In this document: in pieces, positions 1 through 6,467 of the stretch
Layout of the letters: every line of letters starts with the position of its first letter
Numbering within the stretch: the first letter of the stretch is position 1
Assembly: GCF_963931675.1 (NCBI RefSeq)
Contig: NZ_OZ007039.1
Coordinates: 2,641,806 to 2,705,805, forward strand
Direction: 5' to 3'
DNA length: 64,000 bases
Source of the DNA: an uncultured Alistipes sp.
Lineage (GTDB): Bacteria; Bacteroidota; Bacteroidia; Bacteroidales; Rikenellaceae
Translations under genes and position numbers: made by a program
Notes under the pieces: model-generated
Databases searched by the model: none
Told to the model about the DNA's origin: nothing
What the model saw: the letters and a program-made list of their open reading frames with translations, nothing else

Positions 1-489
1 GTATGGTTCAAATCGCTAATCAATGGTATCATAAACGACAACAGAGGCGCGATGCAGGAGTTGTTGGATGAAACTCGCGCGCAGAATGAGAAGTTGACAG
101 ATATATCGGAGGGACTTCGCCCTGAAACCCAGTTGCGAATCAAGAACACTGCCAATGTGTTCTTCGATCTGGCTGTCGAGAAGGTGTGCCGAATCATTAA
201 GAAGGTTCGGGAGGAGAATCATATTGTCGACCACGAAGCGACAGCGGCAAAGATCAGAACGCTTTTGCACAACATCCACGAAGATCGGAATACGCGATTC
301 GAAAGCTATACCTATCGAGGTCGGAAACTGTCCGAATATACGGATATCGCATGGGTTGAGAAGGTCGCCTCTGTTGTCGAGGATGAGATCTACAATTCGG
401 CCGGGCCAAATAACGGGCGGGCATACACGAATGTGAAGGCCGCCTATGACGATATTAAACTCGATTTCTATAAAAGACTGAACCGTTAA
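1..489 (+). CDS. Hypothetical phage protein, 5' end truncated by the window
   Basis: The reading frame is open from base 1 without a stop. The first ATG (position 52) is therefore probably internal and the true start lies outside the window. The visible 162 residues are largely helical and charged, with many Lys, Glu and Arg, and show no signal peptide or membrane segment. It lies 13 bp upstream of a small membrane protein and an endolysin, so it belongs to the late or lysis end of element A. I do not recognise the family. A structural or lysis-accessory role would be a guess from position only. Confidence 0.6.
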   Translation, partial: VWFKSLINGIINDNRGAMQELLDETRAQNEKLTDISEGLRPETQLRIKNTANVFFDLAVEKVCRIIKKVREENHIVDHEATAAKIRTLLHNIHEDRNTRFESYTYRGRKLSEYTDIAWVEKVASVVEDEIYNSAGPNNGRAYTNVKAAYDDIKLDFYKRLNR

Positions 490-502
490 ACAAAATAAAG
501 CT

Positions 503-691
503 ATGACAAGGACAACGAAGAAGATTATGATTATCGCGGCCGCCGCGGTGGCGCTGGTTATCGTGTTCAACCTGTTGCCGAACGGCATCCGCATCGCCTC
601 GACGATCTCTGCAGGCGTCGGATTTGTGGCCGGAATCGTCGCCAAAGTGTGGTATGACCACGAAACACAAAAGAAGGAGATCGAGGTATGA
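503..691 (+). CDS. Small membrane protein, candidate holin
   Basis: This 62-residue protein has a short basic N-terminus (Lys and Arg in the first 8 residues), a hydrophobic segment at about residues 9-25, a second hydrophobic stretch at about 30-49, and a charged C-terminus. It overlaps the start of the endolysin gene by 4 bp (ATGA-type coupling). Small size, two possible membrane spans and position directly before an endolysin fit a phage holin, but there is no diagnostic motif, so the holin call is inferred from context. Confidence 0.5.
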   Translation: MTRTTKKIMIIAAAAVALVIVFNLLPNGIRIASTISAGVGFVAGIVAKVWYDHETQKKEIEV

Positions 692-1290
692 AAATACTCC
701 TGGATAACGGACACGGCGAGGATACGCCCGGCAAGTGCTCGCCCGTTTGGCCGGACGGGTCACGCCTGCGCGAGTATGAGTTTGCCCGGGACATCGTGCG
801 CCGGATCTTCGATCGGCTGCACGCCCGAGGTGTCGTGGCGGAGATCATCGTCCCCGAGCGCCGGGATGTGCCGCTGTACGTGAGGGCCAACCGGGTGAAC
901 GGCATCTGCGACGTCGCCGGGAAGTCGAACTGCCTGCTGGTGTCGGTCCATGCCAACGCCGGAGGCGGTACCGGCTGGGAGGCCCACACCTATCTGGGCG
1001 ATTCGATGTCGGACCGCTATTCGGCCATTTTCTACGAGAAGGCCGAGGAGGCGTTCGGCAGGGAGTGGAAGATCCGGAAGGGAAGCGCCGATCCCGCGGA
1101 TCCCGATTGGGACAGCAACTTCGCGATCCTGCGCGACACGAAGTGCCCGGCGGTGCTGACCGAGAACTTCTTCATGGACACGGAGCGCGACTGCCTGTTC
1201 CTGCTCTCGGAGGAGGGCCGCGAGCGGATCGCCGCGATGCACGTCGATGCGATCATGGCCTGCATCGACTATCACCAAACCCAAAGCTGA
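688..1290 (+). CDS. N-acetylmuramoyl-L-alanine amidase (Amidase_3), phage endolysin
   Basis: The 200-residue protein starts with the Amidase_3 hallmark D-N-G-H-G (first zinc-ligand His at residue 9). It continues with a conserved Glu near residue 30, S-V-H-A-N at about residues 90-94 (second zinc-ligand His) and a late L-T-E-N-F-F segment with the catalytic Glu near 160. These enzymes cut the amide bond between N-acetylmuramic acid and L-alanine in peptidoglycan. There is no signal peptide, so export through a holin is expected, matching the small membrane protein just upstream. The domain fills the protein; no separate wall-binding domain is visible. Confidence 0.9.
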   Translation: MKILLDNGHGEDTPGKCSPVWPDGSRLREYEFARDIVRRIFDRLHARGVVAEIIVPERRDVPLYVRANRVNGICDVAGKSNCLLVSVHANAGGGTGWEAHTYLGDSMSDRYSAIFYEKAEEAFGREWKIRKGSADPADPDWDSNFAILRDTKCPAVLTENFFMDTERDCLFLLSEEGRERIAAMHVDAIMACIDYHQTQS

Positions 1291-1291
1291 C

Positions 1292-1735
1292 ATGAGACGG
1301 ATCTACTACAACAACAGACTGGCAAAGATGCTTCTCGCAAAGAACTTCGACACCTCGATGCTCTTCGGGACGATCTGCACGAAGCACGCCGAGGCGGATC
1401 CGCTCTCCGAGCGGGTGAAGCGCCACGAGAGCATTCATTGCGAGCAGTACTGGGAGATGACGGTGGCGGCGTTCCTCGTGGCCGTGGTGCTGCAGATCGT
1501 GTTCGGCGGCGGCTGGTGGTTCGTGGCCGTGCCGTTCGTCTACTACGCGATCTACTTCCTGGAGGCGGCGATCACCTGGGCGATACGCCTCTGCACCCAC
1601 GGATGGCGGGAGGCGTTCGACCGGGCCTATACGAACTCGATGTTCGAACAGGAGGCCCGGGACTGGGAGAGCGTCCCGGGTTATGTCGAATCGAGGCCGT
1701 TGTGGGCTGTCCTGCATTACTTCGGACGGATATGA
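1292..1735 (+). CDS. Membrane protein with an HEXXH motif in the lysis cassette
   Basis: Start chosen at 1292, just after the endolysin stop; the upstream extension overlaps the endolysin. The 147-residue protein has R-H-E-S-I-H near residues 48-53, matching the HEXXH zinc-metallopeptidase signature, followed by two hydrophobic segments (about 61-76 and 80-98) and a basic tail. Similar short proteins with an R-H-E-x-I-H motif before membrane helices occur in Bacteroidetes genomes without a known function. Its stop overlaps the next start (ATGA). A role in envelope breakdown or as a membrane-bound peptidase is inferred only from motif and location. Confidence 0.6.
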   Translation: MRRIYYNNRLAKMLLAKNFDTSMLFGTICTKHAEADPLSERVKRHESIHCEQYWEMTVAAFLVAVVLQIVFGGGWWFVAVPFVYYAIYFLEAAITWAIRLCTHGWREAFDRAYTNSMFEQEARDWESVPGYVESRPLWAVLHYFGRI

Positions 1736-2307
1736 GCCGCTGGGTAACAACTGCGATTGCTTTGGCCGCCACCTTCCTCGGAGGGTGGTGGCTGGGACAG
1801 CGCATGGTCCGGCCAGAGGTCGTCGAGCGGGTGCGGGTCGATACGGTGTTCTACGAACGGCCGAAGCCGTTCGCGGTGACGGAGCGCCCGGTGGCGGTGA
1901 ATGTGCCGCGGATGCTGTTCGCTCCGTCCGACACGGTGGAGCGGACAATCGTCGTCGGCGACAGTGTCCAGATAACGGTCACGGAGCGCACGCTGGAGTA
2001 CCGAGACTCGACCTATTACGCCCGGGTTGTCGGGCCGGTCGTGGGGCCGCTTGGGCCCCGGCTCGACTACTTCGAGACCTACAACAAGACGGTCGAGCGG
2101 GTGCAGCTCGTCCGCGAACCTTACGCCTGGGAGCTGGGCCCCGCACTGGGGACCTGGATGACCACGGACGGCTGTGGGGTGTGGGCTGGCGCCTACGCCC
2201 GGCGAACATTCGGTCGATTCAGCGTGTCGGCCTCGGCGGGATACGATCCCCGCAAAAAAAGCGCCTTCGGCCAGATCGAGGCCCGCATGGCGCTGTGGAG
2301 ACGGTAA
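1732..2307 (+). CDS. Membrane-anchored phage protein of unknown function (spanin-like position)
   Basis: ATG 1732 overlaps the preceding stop by 4 bp. The 191-residue protein has one N-terminal hydrophobic anchor (about residues 5-21, ending in a G-G-W-W-L-G motif) and a long polar, Val/Thr-rich region that looks beta-rich. The C-terminal part (W-E-L-G-P-A-L-G, later F-S-V-S-A-S-A-G-Y) resembles outer-membrane-like beta strands. It is the last gene of the lysis-type cassette. A spanin or Rz-like role would fit the position, but there is no lipobox or coiled coil, so the function stays open. Confidence 0.55.
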   Translation: MSRWVTTAIALAATFLGGWWLGQRMVRPEVVERVRVDTVFYERPKPFAVTERPVAVNVPRMLFAPSDTVERTIVVGDSVQITVTERTLEYRDSTYYARVVGPVVGPLGPRLDYFETYNKTVERVQLVREPYAWELGPALGTWMTTDGCGVWAGAYARRTFGRFSVSASAGYDPRKKSAFGQIEARMALWRR

Positions 2308-2485
2308 CGCTCCAATTCGGAAATACTCCTTTCTAACATTTGGAATCCGGCAGGATTCATCGGGGATCCCCCGTGTTGTGTCATCTCTGTAATATCTCTG
2401 CGTGCATGTTTGTTCATAAATTTGCATTTTTATGAAAAAAGATGTATATTTGCAAGCAGATAAATTTAGCTTAAACTAAACCATT
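2308..2485. other. Intergenic region; base composition changes from GC-rich to AT-rich
   Basis: The region separates the GC-rich lysis cassette from the AT-rich toxin-antitoxin-chaperone module. Its first half contains no gene I can support; its second half holds the promoter at 2421-2452. The change in composition marks a likely separate acquisition of the downstream module. Confidence 0.5.
2421..2452 (+). promoter_or_regulatory. Bacteroidetes-type promoter for the toxin-antitoxin-chaperone operon
   Basis: TTTG at 2421-2424 and TATATTTG at 2445-2452 are separated by 20 bp, matching the Bacteroidetes consensus TTTG-N19/20-TAnnTTTG. The -7 box lies about 33 bp before the toxin start codon. 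Confidence 0.7.
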
Positions 2486-2878
2486 GTGGATGAAGCTGTC
2501 TTTTCTCGAGTTAAATTTGATCTTGTTAATAATGTAGAATACACTTTCTATAAACTGATGATTGATGGAGAATGTCCATTGGATAATTTTCTCCAAGAGG
2601 TAGAGGCTGACCTTGATTGTTCTGCCAATTTAAATCGCATCATAGCAATGATGGATATGTTTAGTAAGCATATTATGCTTCCGCAAACAAAATTTAGGCA
2701 GATAAAAGGTATGAATAGGAGTGATTTGTTTGAATTTAAATGTAATAATCTCCGGGTTTATGTCGTTTTGTGTGCCCCTGATGTTTTTGTAGTTTGTGGA
2801 GGCTTTAAGCGAAATCAGGAAAAGGATATAAAGCGACTTAAGCGGCAATTAAGAGATTTTGATGTTAGTAAATTATGA
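2486..2878 (+). CDS. higB: HigB/RelE-like toxin of a toxin-antitoxin-chaperone module
   Basis: The 130-residue protein begins at a GTG (2486). Its second half has the pattern of Gp49/HigB-type toxins: F-R-Q-I-K-G, then L-F-E-F-K with a strand repeat (L-R-V-Y-V-V-L), then C-G-G-F-K-R followed by a basic helix (K-D-I-K-R-L-K-R). Such toxins are ribosome-dependent mRNA interferases. An HTH antitoxin follows directly and a SecB-like protein comes third, the order of chaperone-controlled HigBA systems. The gene is AT-rich compared with the flanking phage genes. The family call rests on pattern and context; catalytic residues were not verified by alignment. Confidence 0.7.
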   Translation: MDEAVFSRVKFDLVNNVEYTFYKLMIDGECPLDNFLQEVEADLDCSANLNRIIAMMDMFSKHIMLPQTKFRQIKGMNRSDLFEFKCNNLRVYVVLCAPDVFVVCGGFKRNQEKDIKRLKRQLRDFDVSKL

Positions 2879-2882
2879 TATT

Positions 2883-3257
2883 ATGACACGCGCTGAATTA
2901 TTGAGATCGCCAGAGTATTGGATTACCAAAGTGCAAATTGGGTTGTTTAGTTGCGCGGAGATGTTTATGAAGAAGACGAAAAAGAATAGGTCGCAATTGG
3001 CCCAACATTTGGGAGTCTCTAAAGGATATGTTTCTCAAGTATTAAATGGCGATTACGACCATAGGCTGTCTAAATTTATGGAGTTGTCGTTAGCGTTTGG
3101 CTATGTACCTCGTATTGAGTTTATCCCTATAGAACAGGTCTTAGAAGAGGATAGTCATTCATATGTTGGCACAACAATAGTGGAAGATAGTCTTGCTCTG
3201 GCTCATTATAATAATGCTATGAGCGATGCATATGAAATTTGTAAGCAAGTAGCTTAA
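2883..3257 (+). CDS. higA: HigA-like HTH antitoxin with C-terminal extension
   Basis: Start taken at ATG 2883, 4 bp after the toxin stop; an in-frame ATG at 2862 would overlap the toxin. The 124-residue protein has an XRE-type helix-turn-helix at about residues 35-57 (S-Q-L-A-Q-H-L-G-V-S-K-G-Y-V-S). About 45 residues follow the DNA-binding domain, including an acidic stretch and a short helix ending in E-I-C-K-Q-V-A. In chaperone-dependent antitoxins such a tail is the chaperone-addiction segment that must be bound by the SecB-like partner. That role is inferred here from the neighbour gene. It should neutralise the toxin and repress the operon. Confidence 0.75.
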   Translation: MTRAELLRSPEYWITKVQIGLFSCAEMFMKKTKKNRSQLAQHLGVSKGYVSQVLNGDYDHRLSKFMELSLAFGYVPRIEFIPIEQVLEEDSHSYVGTTIVEDSLALAHYNNAMSDAYEICKQVA

Positions 3258-3262
3258 GCCAT

Positions 3263-3682
3263 ATGATAGCGTTTAGAATGAATAAAATTACTATTGAGCA
3301 ATTCGCGATATTGTCGACTGAACTGCAAAATAGTGGACCGATAAATTTAGAGTCTAATGTGAAGTTCTCGGCCTCAATAGAGACTCGGAATGTAGCGGTA
3401 AGAATGAGATTTACTTTTTCTCAATCAAACTCTCCTTTGTTAGTCCTTGAACTTGTTTGTTATTTTGAATTGGAAGAGGCAAGTTGGAAATCTTTGTATA
3501 AGGGAGGTGAGATTATTTTTCCGAAAGATTTCTTAGCGCATATGGCTGTACATACAGTGGGAACAGCTCGAGGTATTCTTTTTTGCAAAACCGAGAATAC
3601 TCCTTTAAATTCATTGATATTGCCGCCATTAAATGTAGCGGATATGATAACAGAGGATTTTGTTATAAAAAAGGATAATTGA
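3263..3682 (+). CDS. SecB-like chaperone (third component of the TAC module)
   Basis: The 139-residue protein lies 5 bp after the antitoxin and ends at a strong terminator. It has the layout of the SecB fold: antiparallel strands (V-K-F-S-A-S-I-E, V-R-M-R-F-T-F, L-V-L-E-L-V-C-Y-F-E), then a helix with paired small residues (V-H-T-V-G-T-A-R-G), then the SecB-like ending L-I-L-P-P-L-N-V-A-D-M. E. coli SecB ends similarly with L-N-L-A-P-V-N-F. In TAC systems this chaperone binds the antitoxin tail and protects it from degradation. The assignment comes from strand pattern, terminal motif and gene order. A start at ATG 3278 is also possible. Confidence 0.65.
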   Translation: MIAFRMNKITIEQFAILSTELQNSGPINLESNVKFSASIETRNVAVRMRFTFSQSNSPLLVLELVCYFELEEASWKSLYKGGEIIFPKDFLAHMAVHTVGTARGILFCKTENTPLNSLILPPLNVADMITEDFVIKKDN

Positions 3683-3683
3683 A

Positions 3684-3719
3684 AATAGGAGATGGTAATC
3701 TACCATCTCCTATTTTTTT
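3684..3719. terminator. Terminator hairpin after the TAC operon
   Basis: A perfect 14-bp stem (3684-3697 with 3701-3714) with a 3-nt loop is followed by a T run. It lies just after the SecB-like stop. Before the IS insertion it would also have faced the 3' end of the integrase gene, probably serving both operons; the IS now separates it from the integrase. Confidence 0.8.
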
Positions 3720-3756
3720 GGTAATGATGCCAAAAGTGGTTGGTGTCGTATTGGAT

Positions 3757-3789
3757 CAAATGACCAGAATTGTACGATTCTGGTCATTT
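3757..3789. terminator. Inverted repeat at the 3' end of the transposase gene
   Basis: AAATGACCAGAAT is matched by ATTCTGGTCATTT with a short spacer. It overlaps the end of the transposase gene and can stop transcription leaving the IS, or act as an outward insulator. Confidence 0.55.
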
Positions 3790-4779
3790 GCGTTTCTTAA
3801 TAATTCCATCATTGCTGTTCAGGAAAAGATACCACTTTACAAAGTCCTTAAAATGTTGTTCCGAGAGTCCACGATGGATTCTTAAATTATCCTTCAAGTG
3901 ACCGAAGAACGACTCAATAGAATTTGAAGATTTAGGTACATTAGGGTATCGCGTGTATGAAAACAGATCGGGTATGGCACGCTTGATATGCGAGACACTT
4001 CGATGCAGCATCTTATGCGTAAACCACCATCTTCCCGACAGCTCATCTACGGTTTTTTCATTGATAAATGGTTCGTGTCGCCGATACCAGTCAATAAAAG
4101 CCCGTATCCATAACTGTGCCTCATCATGTGTTTGTACTCCATTTAACAAGTGCACCAGTTCGAGGAGTTCCTGTGCCGCTACGGTCTGTGGTTTGCGTGT
4201 AATCCACGTCTCTATCTCTCGCGCTACATGTACCGTACAACGCTGCAAGATCGCCTCCGGACACACTTCCCGCACCGCTTTTATGATATTGGGAGATCCA
4301 TCACAGGTGACACTCTCAATTTGAATGCCGACATCGCGTATAGCCGTTAGGTCTGCTTTCAAATCCCGCAGCGTTTCACTCCTGGTTATGCGATAGAGGA
4401 GGGTCATCTTGATGTTGTGATCCCGATATACAACCAGACAAATCTTATTTGAGAAGTAGGTGCCGTCGATCAGAAGATTTACCTTCTCGCGTCGCTGTAT
4501 CTGCCATAAAGGGCACTGGGGCAAGAGCCGATAGAAGTATCTTTTTAGGGTGCGTTCGCTGTATCCGCTCTCACTCGCAAGGTCACAAATACGCTGTTTA
4601 CCGCGAACCCAACGCGCGAACCATATAAACTTGTTTTTATCGGAAATCCAGTCTCGACGATCCGTAAAATAGCTGCCACAATTCTTACAATAATAGCGGC
4701 TGCAACCGCTACGAGTACCCCATTTTATTGTCTCTAAAAAGCCACAATGAGGACAGCGTATTTTTCGTTTTTTTGACAT
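3784..4779 (-). CDS. IS256-family transposase, variant with N-terminal zinc ribbon
   Basis: The 331-residue transposase starts with a zinc ribbon (C-P-H-C-G near residues 9-13, then Y-C-K-N-C-G), followed by an HTH-like region (D-L-A-S-E-S-G-Y-S-E-R-T-L). The catalytic core is of DDE type: L-L-I-D-G-T-Y-F (first Asp near 105), V-T-C-D-G-S (second Asp near 160), and N-S-I-E-S-F-F-G-H-L-K (Glu near 290). C-T-V-H-V-A lies between the second Asp and the Glu, as in IS256/MULE-type enzymes. It is the only gene of the IS and runs against the TAC operon. Confidence 0.9.
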   Translation of the reverse strand: MSKKRKIRCPHCGFLETIKWGTRSGCSRYYCKNCGSYFTDRRDWISDKNKFIWFARWVRGKQRICDLASESGYSERTLKRYFYRLLPQCPLWQIQRREKVNLLIDGTYFSNKICLVVYRDHNIKMTLLYRITRSETLRDLKADLTAIRDVGIQIESVTCDGSPNIIKAVREVCPEAILQRCTVHVAREIETWITRKPQTVAAQELLELVHLLNGVQTHDEAQLWIRAFIDWYRRHEPFINEKTVDELSGRWWFTHKMLHRSVSHIKRAIPDLFSYTRYPNVPKSSNSIESFFGHLKDNLRIHRGLSEQHFKDFVKWYLFLNSNDGIIKKRK

Positions 4780-4780
4780 A

Positions 4781-4824
4781 AAAATAGAGATTAGTAGAAA
4801 CCCGTTTCTACTAATCTCTATTTT
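4781..4824. repeat. 20-bp perfect hairpin upstream of the transposase start
   Basis: A perfect 20-bp stem (4781-4800 with 4805-4824) with a 4-nt CCCG loop lies immediately before the transposase start codon. A hairpin at this place can sequester the start of transcripts reading in from outside, a known way to limit transposase expression. That function is inferred from position. Confidence 0.7.
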
Positions 4825-4887
4825 ATCCTTATAACTACCAAATATTATGTCGGTTACATTTTATACCACCAACCACTTTTGGCATCA

Positions 4888-6078
4888 TTACCATTTTTTT
4901 TGGATATAGTCAAGCACCGCCCGGTTTGCCCGGTCGACCTTCGTCCAGTCGTAGGAGATGTAGAACTTCCCGGCGATCGAGGTATCGACGTGGCCCAGCC
5001 CCTTGCTGATCTCCTTCTCCGAGATCCCGAGTTTGTCGGCCAGCGTCGCCCAGGTGTAGCGCGCCCAGTAGAAGGTCAGCCCCTCGATGTTCAACTCTTG
5101 GGCTATTGCGCGAATCGCTTTCTGGATCCGGTTGTTGAAGGTCTGGTAGGTCGCAGACTCCTCGGCGAAGCGGAGAACGTGATCCGTGCCGGCGTAGCGG
5201 GCGATGATCTCTGCAGCTTCCGGCTGGACGAGGATTGACACCGGGTTGATGTTCTTGCCCGAAGTTTTCGTTCGCACGAAGTGGGCACGGCCGTCGCGCA
5301 GCCGGTCGAGGTGGAACAGATCCACCAGGTTCATGCCGCACATGTAGAACGACAGCAGGAAGAGATCCCGCGCCGTCCGGCGGAAAGGGTATGGCGTCTC
5401 GTAGGCGATCAGTCGTTGGAGTTGCTCCTCCGTGAGCGCCTCCTTGTCTTTGTTGGCGGAGGCGATTTTGAATTTCCGGAAAGGATAGTATTCCAGTCCG
5501 ATCAGATCCTCGTTGATGGCGCTGTTGAAGACGGCGCGAAGGTTTCGGAAGTGGATGGCTCTGGTGTTGATCCCGGCACCTTGTTTTTCGAGGTGCGCAT
5601 CGAAAGCCTTCAGCCAGATGACGTTCACCTTCTCGAAAGTGATCTCCTTGCTGTCGAACGCTCGGATTGCTTTCAAGGTGTAGCGGTATACCTCGCGGCT
5701 TTTCTCGGTTCGACGAGATTCGGCGTAACGGCTGAAATAGGCGGTGAGACTCTCCTTGTCGGATCCTTTATGGCTTGACGTAAGCAACTTTTTGATCTCT
5801 GACACACTCTTCCCGGCCAGTCTCCCGTCAATATCCAGTTCGCGGAGCGAATTTGAGTATTTAAAGAACAGCGCTTCGATGCTCTCGTTGATCGCACGGG
5901 CATTCGGGCACTTCGGGACGACGGCCTTGTGTATTTCGCCGTTCCAGTGTTCGGGCAGCACGTTGATGCCGGTTCCGATGGTTGTAACTTTCCCTTTCGA
6001 AGAGAGGAGGAACTGGATAGGGAAGAGCCCGCGAGCGTTAGCCCGCCTGCGGTCGAGTTTTAAGGATATTGTAGCCAT
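4888..6078 (-). CDS. int: Tyrosine recombinase/integrase of element A, stop codon altered by the IS
   Basis: Start chosen at ATG 6078, giving the usual M-A-T-I-S-L-K-L-D-R-R opening of Bacteroidetes integrases; a start at 6126 is possible. Of 396 residues, the first third is the arm-binding/SAM-like part. The catalytic half shows the Arg in T-A-R-D-L-F-L-L, the Lys in R-T-K-T-S-G-K, W-A-R-Y-T-W (HxxR box with Trp for His), G-L-G-H-V-D, and the Tyr nucleophile in K-F-Y-I-S-Y-D-W. The last codons come from the IS end: the pre-insertion TAG stop became TGG followed by TAA, adding one Trp. It reads away from the att repeat at 6231. Confidence 0.9.
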   Translation of the reverse strand: MATISLKLDRRRANARGLFPIQFLLSSKGKVTTIGTGINVLPEHWNGEIHKAVVPKCPNARAINESIEALFFKYSNSLRELDIDGRLAGKSVSEIKKLLTSSHKGSDKESLTAYFSRYAESRRTEKSREVYRYTLKAIRAFDSKEITFEKVNVIWLKAFDAHLEKQGAGINTRAIHFRNLRAVFNSAINEDLIGLEYYPFRKFKIASANKDKEALTEEQLQRLIAYETPYPFRRTARDLFLLSFYMCGMNLVDLFHLDRLRDGRAHFVRTKTSGKNINPVSILVQPEAAEIIARYAGTDHVLRFAEESATYQTFNNRIQKAIRAIAQELNIEGLTFYWARYTWATLADKLGISEKEISKGLGHVDTSIAGKFYISYDWTKVDRANRAVLDYIQKKW

Positions 6079-6190
6079 TTTGTGCAAGTTTTTTGCAAGT
6101 GGGACGGTCGTCACAATGCGATTCAATGCCGCCGCAATGCGTTATAAAGGTGGTTAATTTGGATAAGAAAAACAAGATATGGCGAAAATA

Positions 6191-6225
6191 AAAGCACTTA
6201 CAGGATTGTAAGTGCTTGATTTTCA
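6191..6225. terminator. Hairpin next to the central att repeat
   Basis: AAGCACTTACA and TGTAAGTGCTT form an 11-bp stem followed by a short T-rich run, directly before the att copy at 6231. A similar hairpin (GGAGTTACA/TGTAACTCC) lies at the same distance before the right-end copy at 20179, so both repeats carry a comparable flank. Confidence 0.55.
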
Positions 6226-6230
6226 TTTAG

Positions 6231-6274
6231 TCGGGGTAACAGGATTCGAACCTGTGACCCCCTGCTCCCAAAGC
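6231..6274. repeat. att site: 44-bp copy of the tRNA-Pro 3' half (left end of element B, right end of A)
   Basis: These 44 bp are identical to 20179-20222, which form the discriminator, acceptor, T-arm and anticodon half of tRNA-Pro. Here the match stops after the anticodon loop and the rest of the tRNA is missing, so this is an integration scar and not a gene. The copies are direct repeats 13.95 kb apart, as expected for attL and attR of one element. Confidence 0.9.
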
Positions 6275-6400
6275 GTAATTTGCCGATTTTTGTCGGTTTT
6301 TGTCTGTTTTTCTTCTGTTTTGTAAATAGCTGTATTTCAGTTGTAAATATAGCTATTTTATTTCATTCTGTTTTTGTTTATTTCGCTGGAATTTGTAATT

Positions 6401-6450
6401 TTGTGTGCAAATTGTGTGCAAATTGTGTGCAAATCCTGGAATTTGCACAC
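6401..6450. promoter_or_regulatory. Arm-type integrase binding repeats, left end of element B
   Basis: Three direct copies of TTGTGTGCAAA lie at 6401-6411, 6412-6422 and 6423-6433 (11-bp period), and one inverted copy at 6441-6450. They sit between the att core and the integrase gene. Two related copies (TTGTGTGTAAA) lie near the other end. This is the layout of arm-type sites of tyrosine integrases. Confidence 0.7.
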
Positions 6451-6467
6451 GCTAAATACCCCGTCAA

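Larger units (their letters stand above)
3720..4892 (-). mobile_element. IS256-family insertion sequence (variant Zn-binding type), intact
   Basis: Perfect 26-bp terminal inverted repeats (3720-3745 and 4867-4892) begin with GGTAATGATGCC and enclose one transposase gene. The repeats are flanked by an 8-bp duplication, ATTTTTTT (3712-3719 and 4893-4900), typical of IS256-type transposition. Total length is 1173 bp. Perfect ends, intact transposase and identical duplications indicate a recent insertion. The target is the T-rich junction between the TAC terminator and the integrase stop codon. Confidence 0.93.
1..6274. mobile_element. Element A: right end of an integrated phage-like element (left end outside window)
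   Basis: A run of phage-type genes (small membrane protein, amidase endolysin, anchored membrane proteins) is followed by an AT-rich toxin-antitoxin-chaperone module and a minus-strand tyrosine integrase. It ends at a 44-bp copy of the tRNA-Pro 3' half (6231-6274). An integrase next to a tRNA-derived repeat is the usual edge of an integrated element. The first gene is cut by the window edge, so the size and the structural genes of A are unknown. It abuts element B and shares its att repeat, which suggests tandem integration at one tRNA gene. Confidence 0.7.

Noticed and set aside
2486..3682. Plain two-gene HigBA system with unrelated third gene
   Set aside because: The third gene is 5 bp downstream, ends at the shared terminator and has a SecB-like pattern, so a three-part module is the better explanation, though not proven.
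6231..6274. Second tRNA-Pro gene
   Set aside because: Only the 3' 44 bases match; the D-arm and 5' acceptor strand are missing, so no cloverleaf can form.
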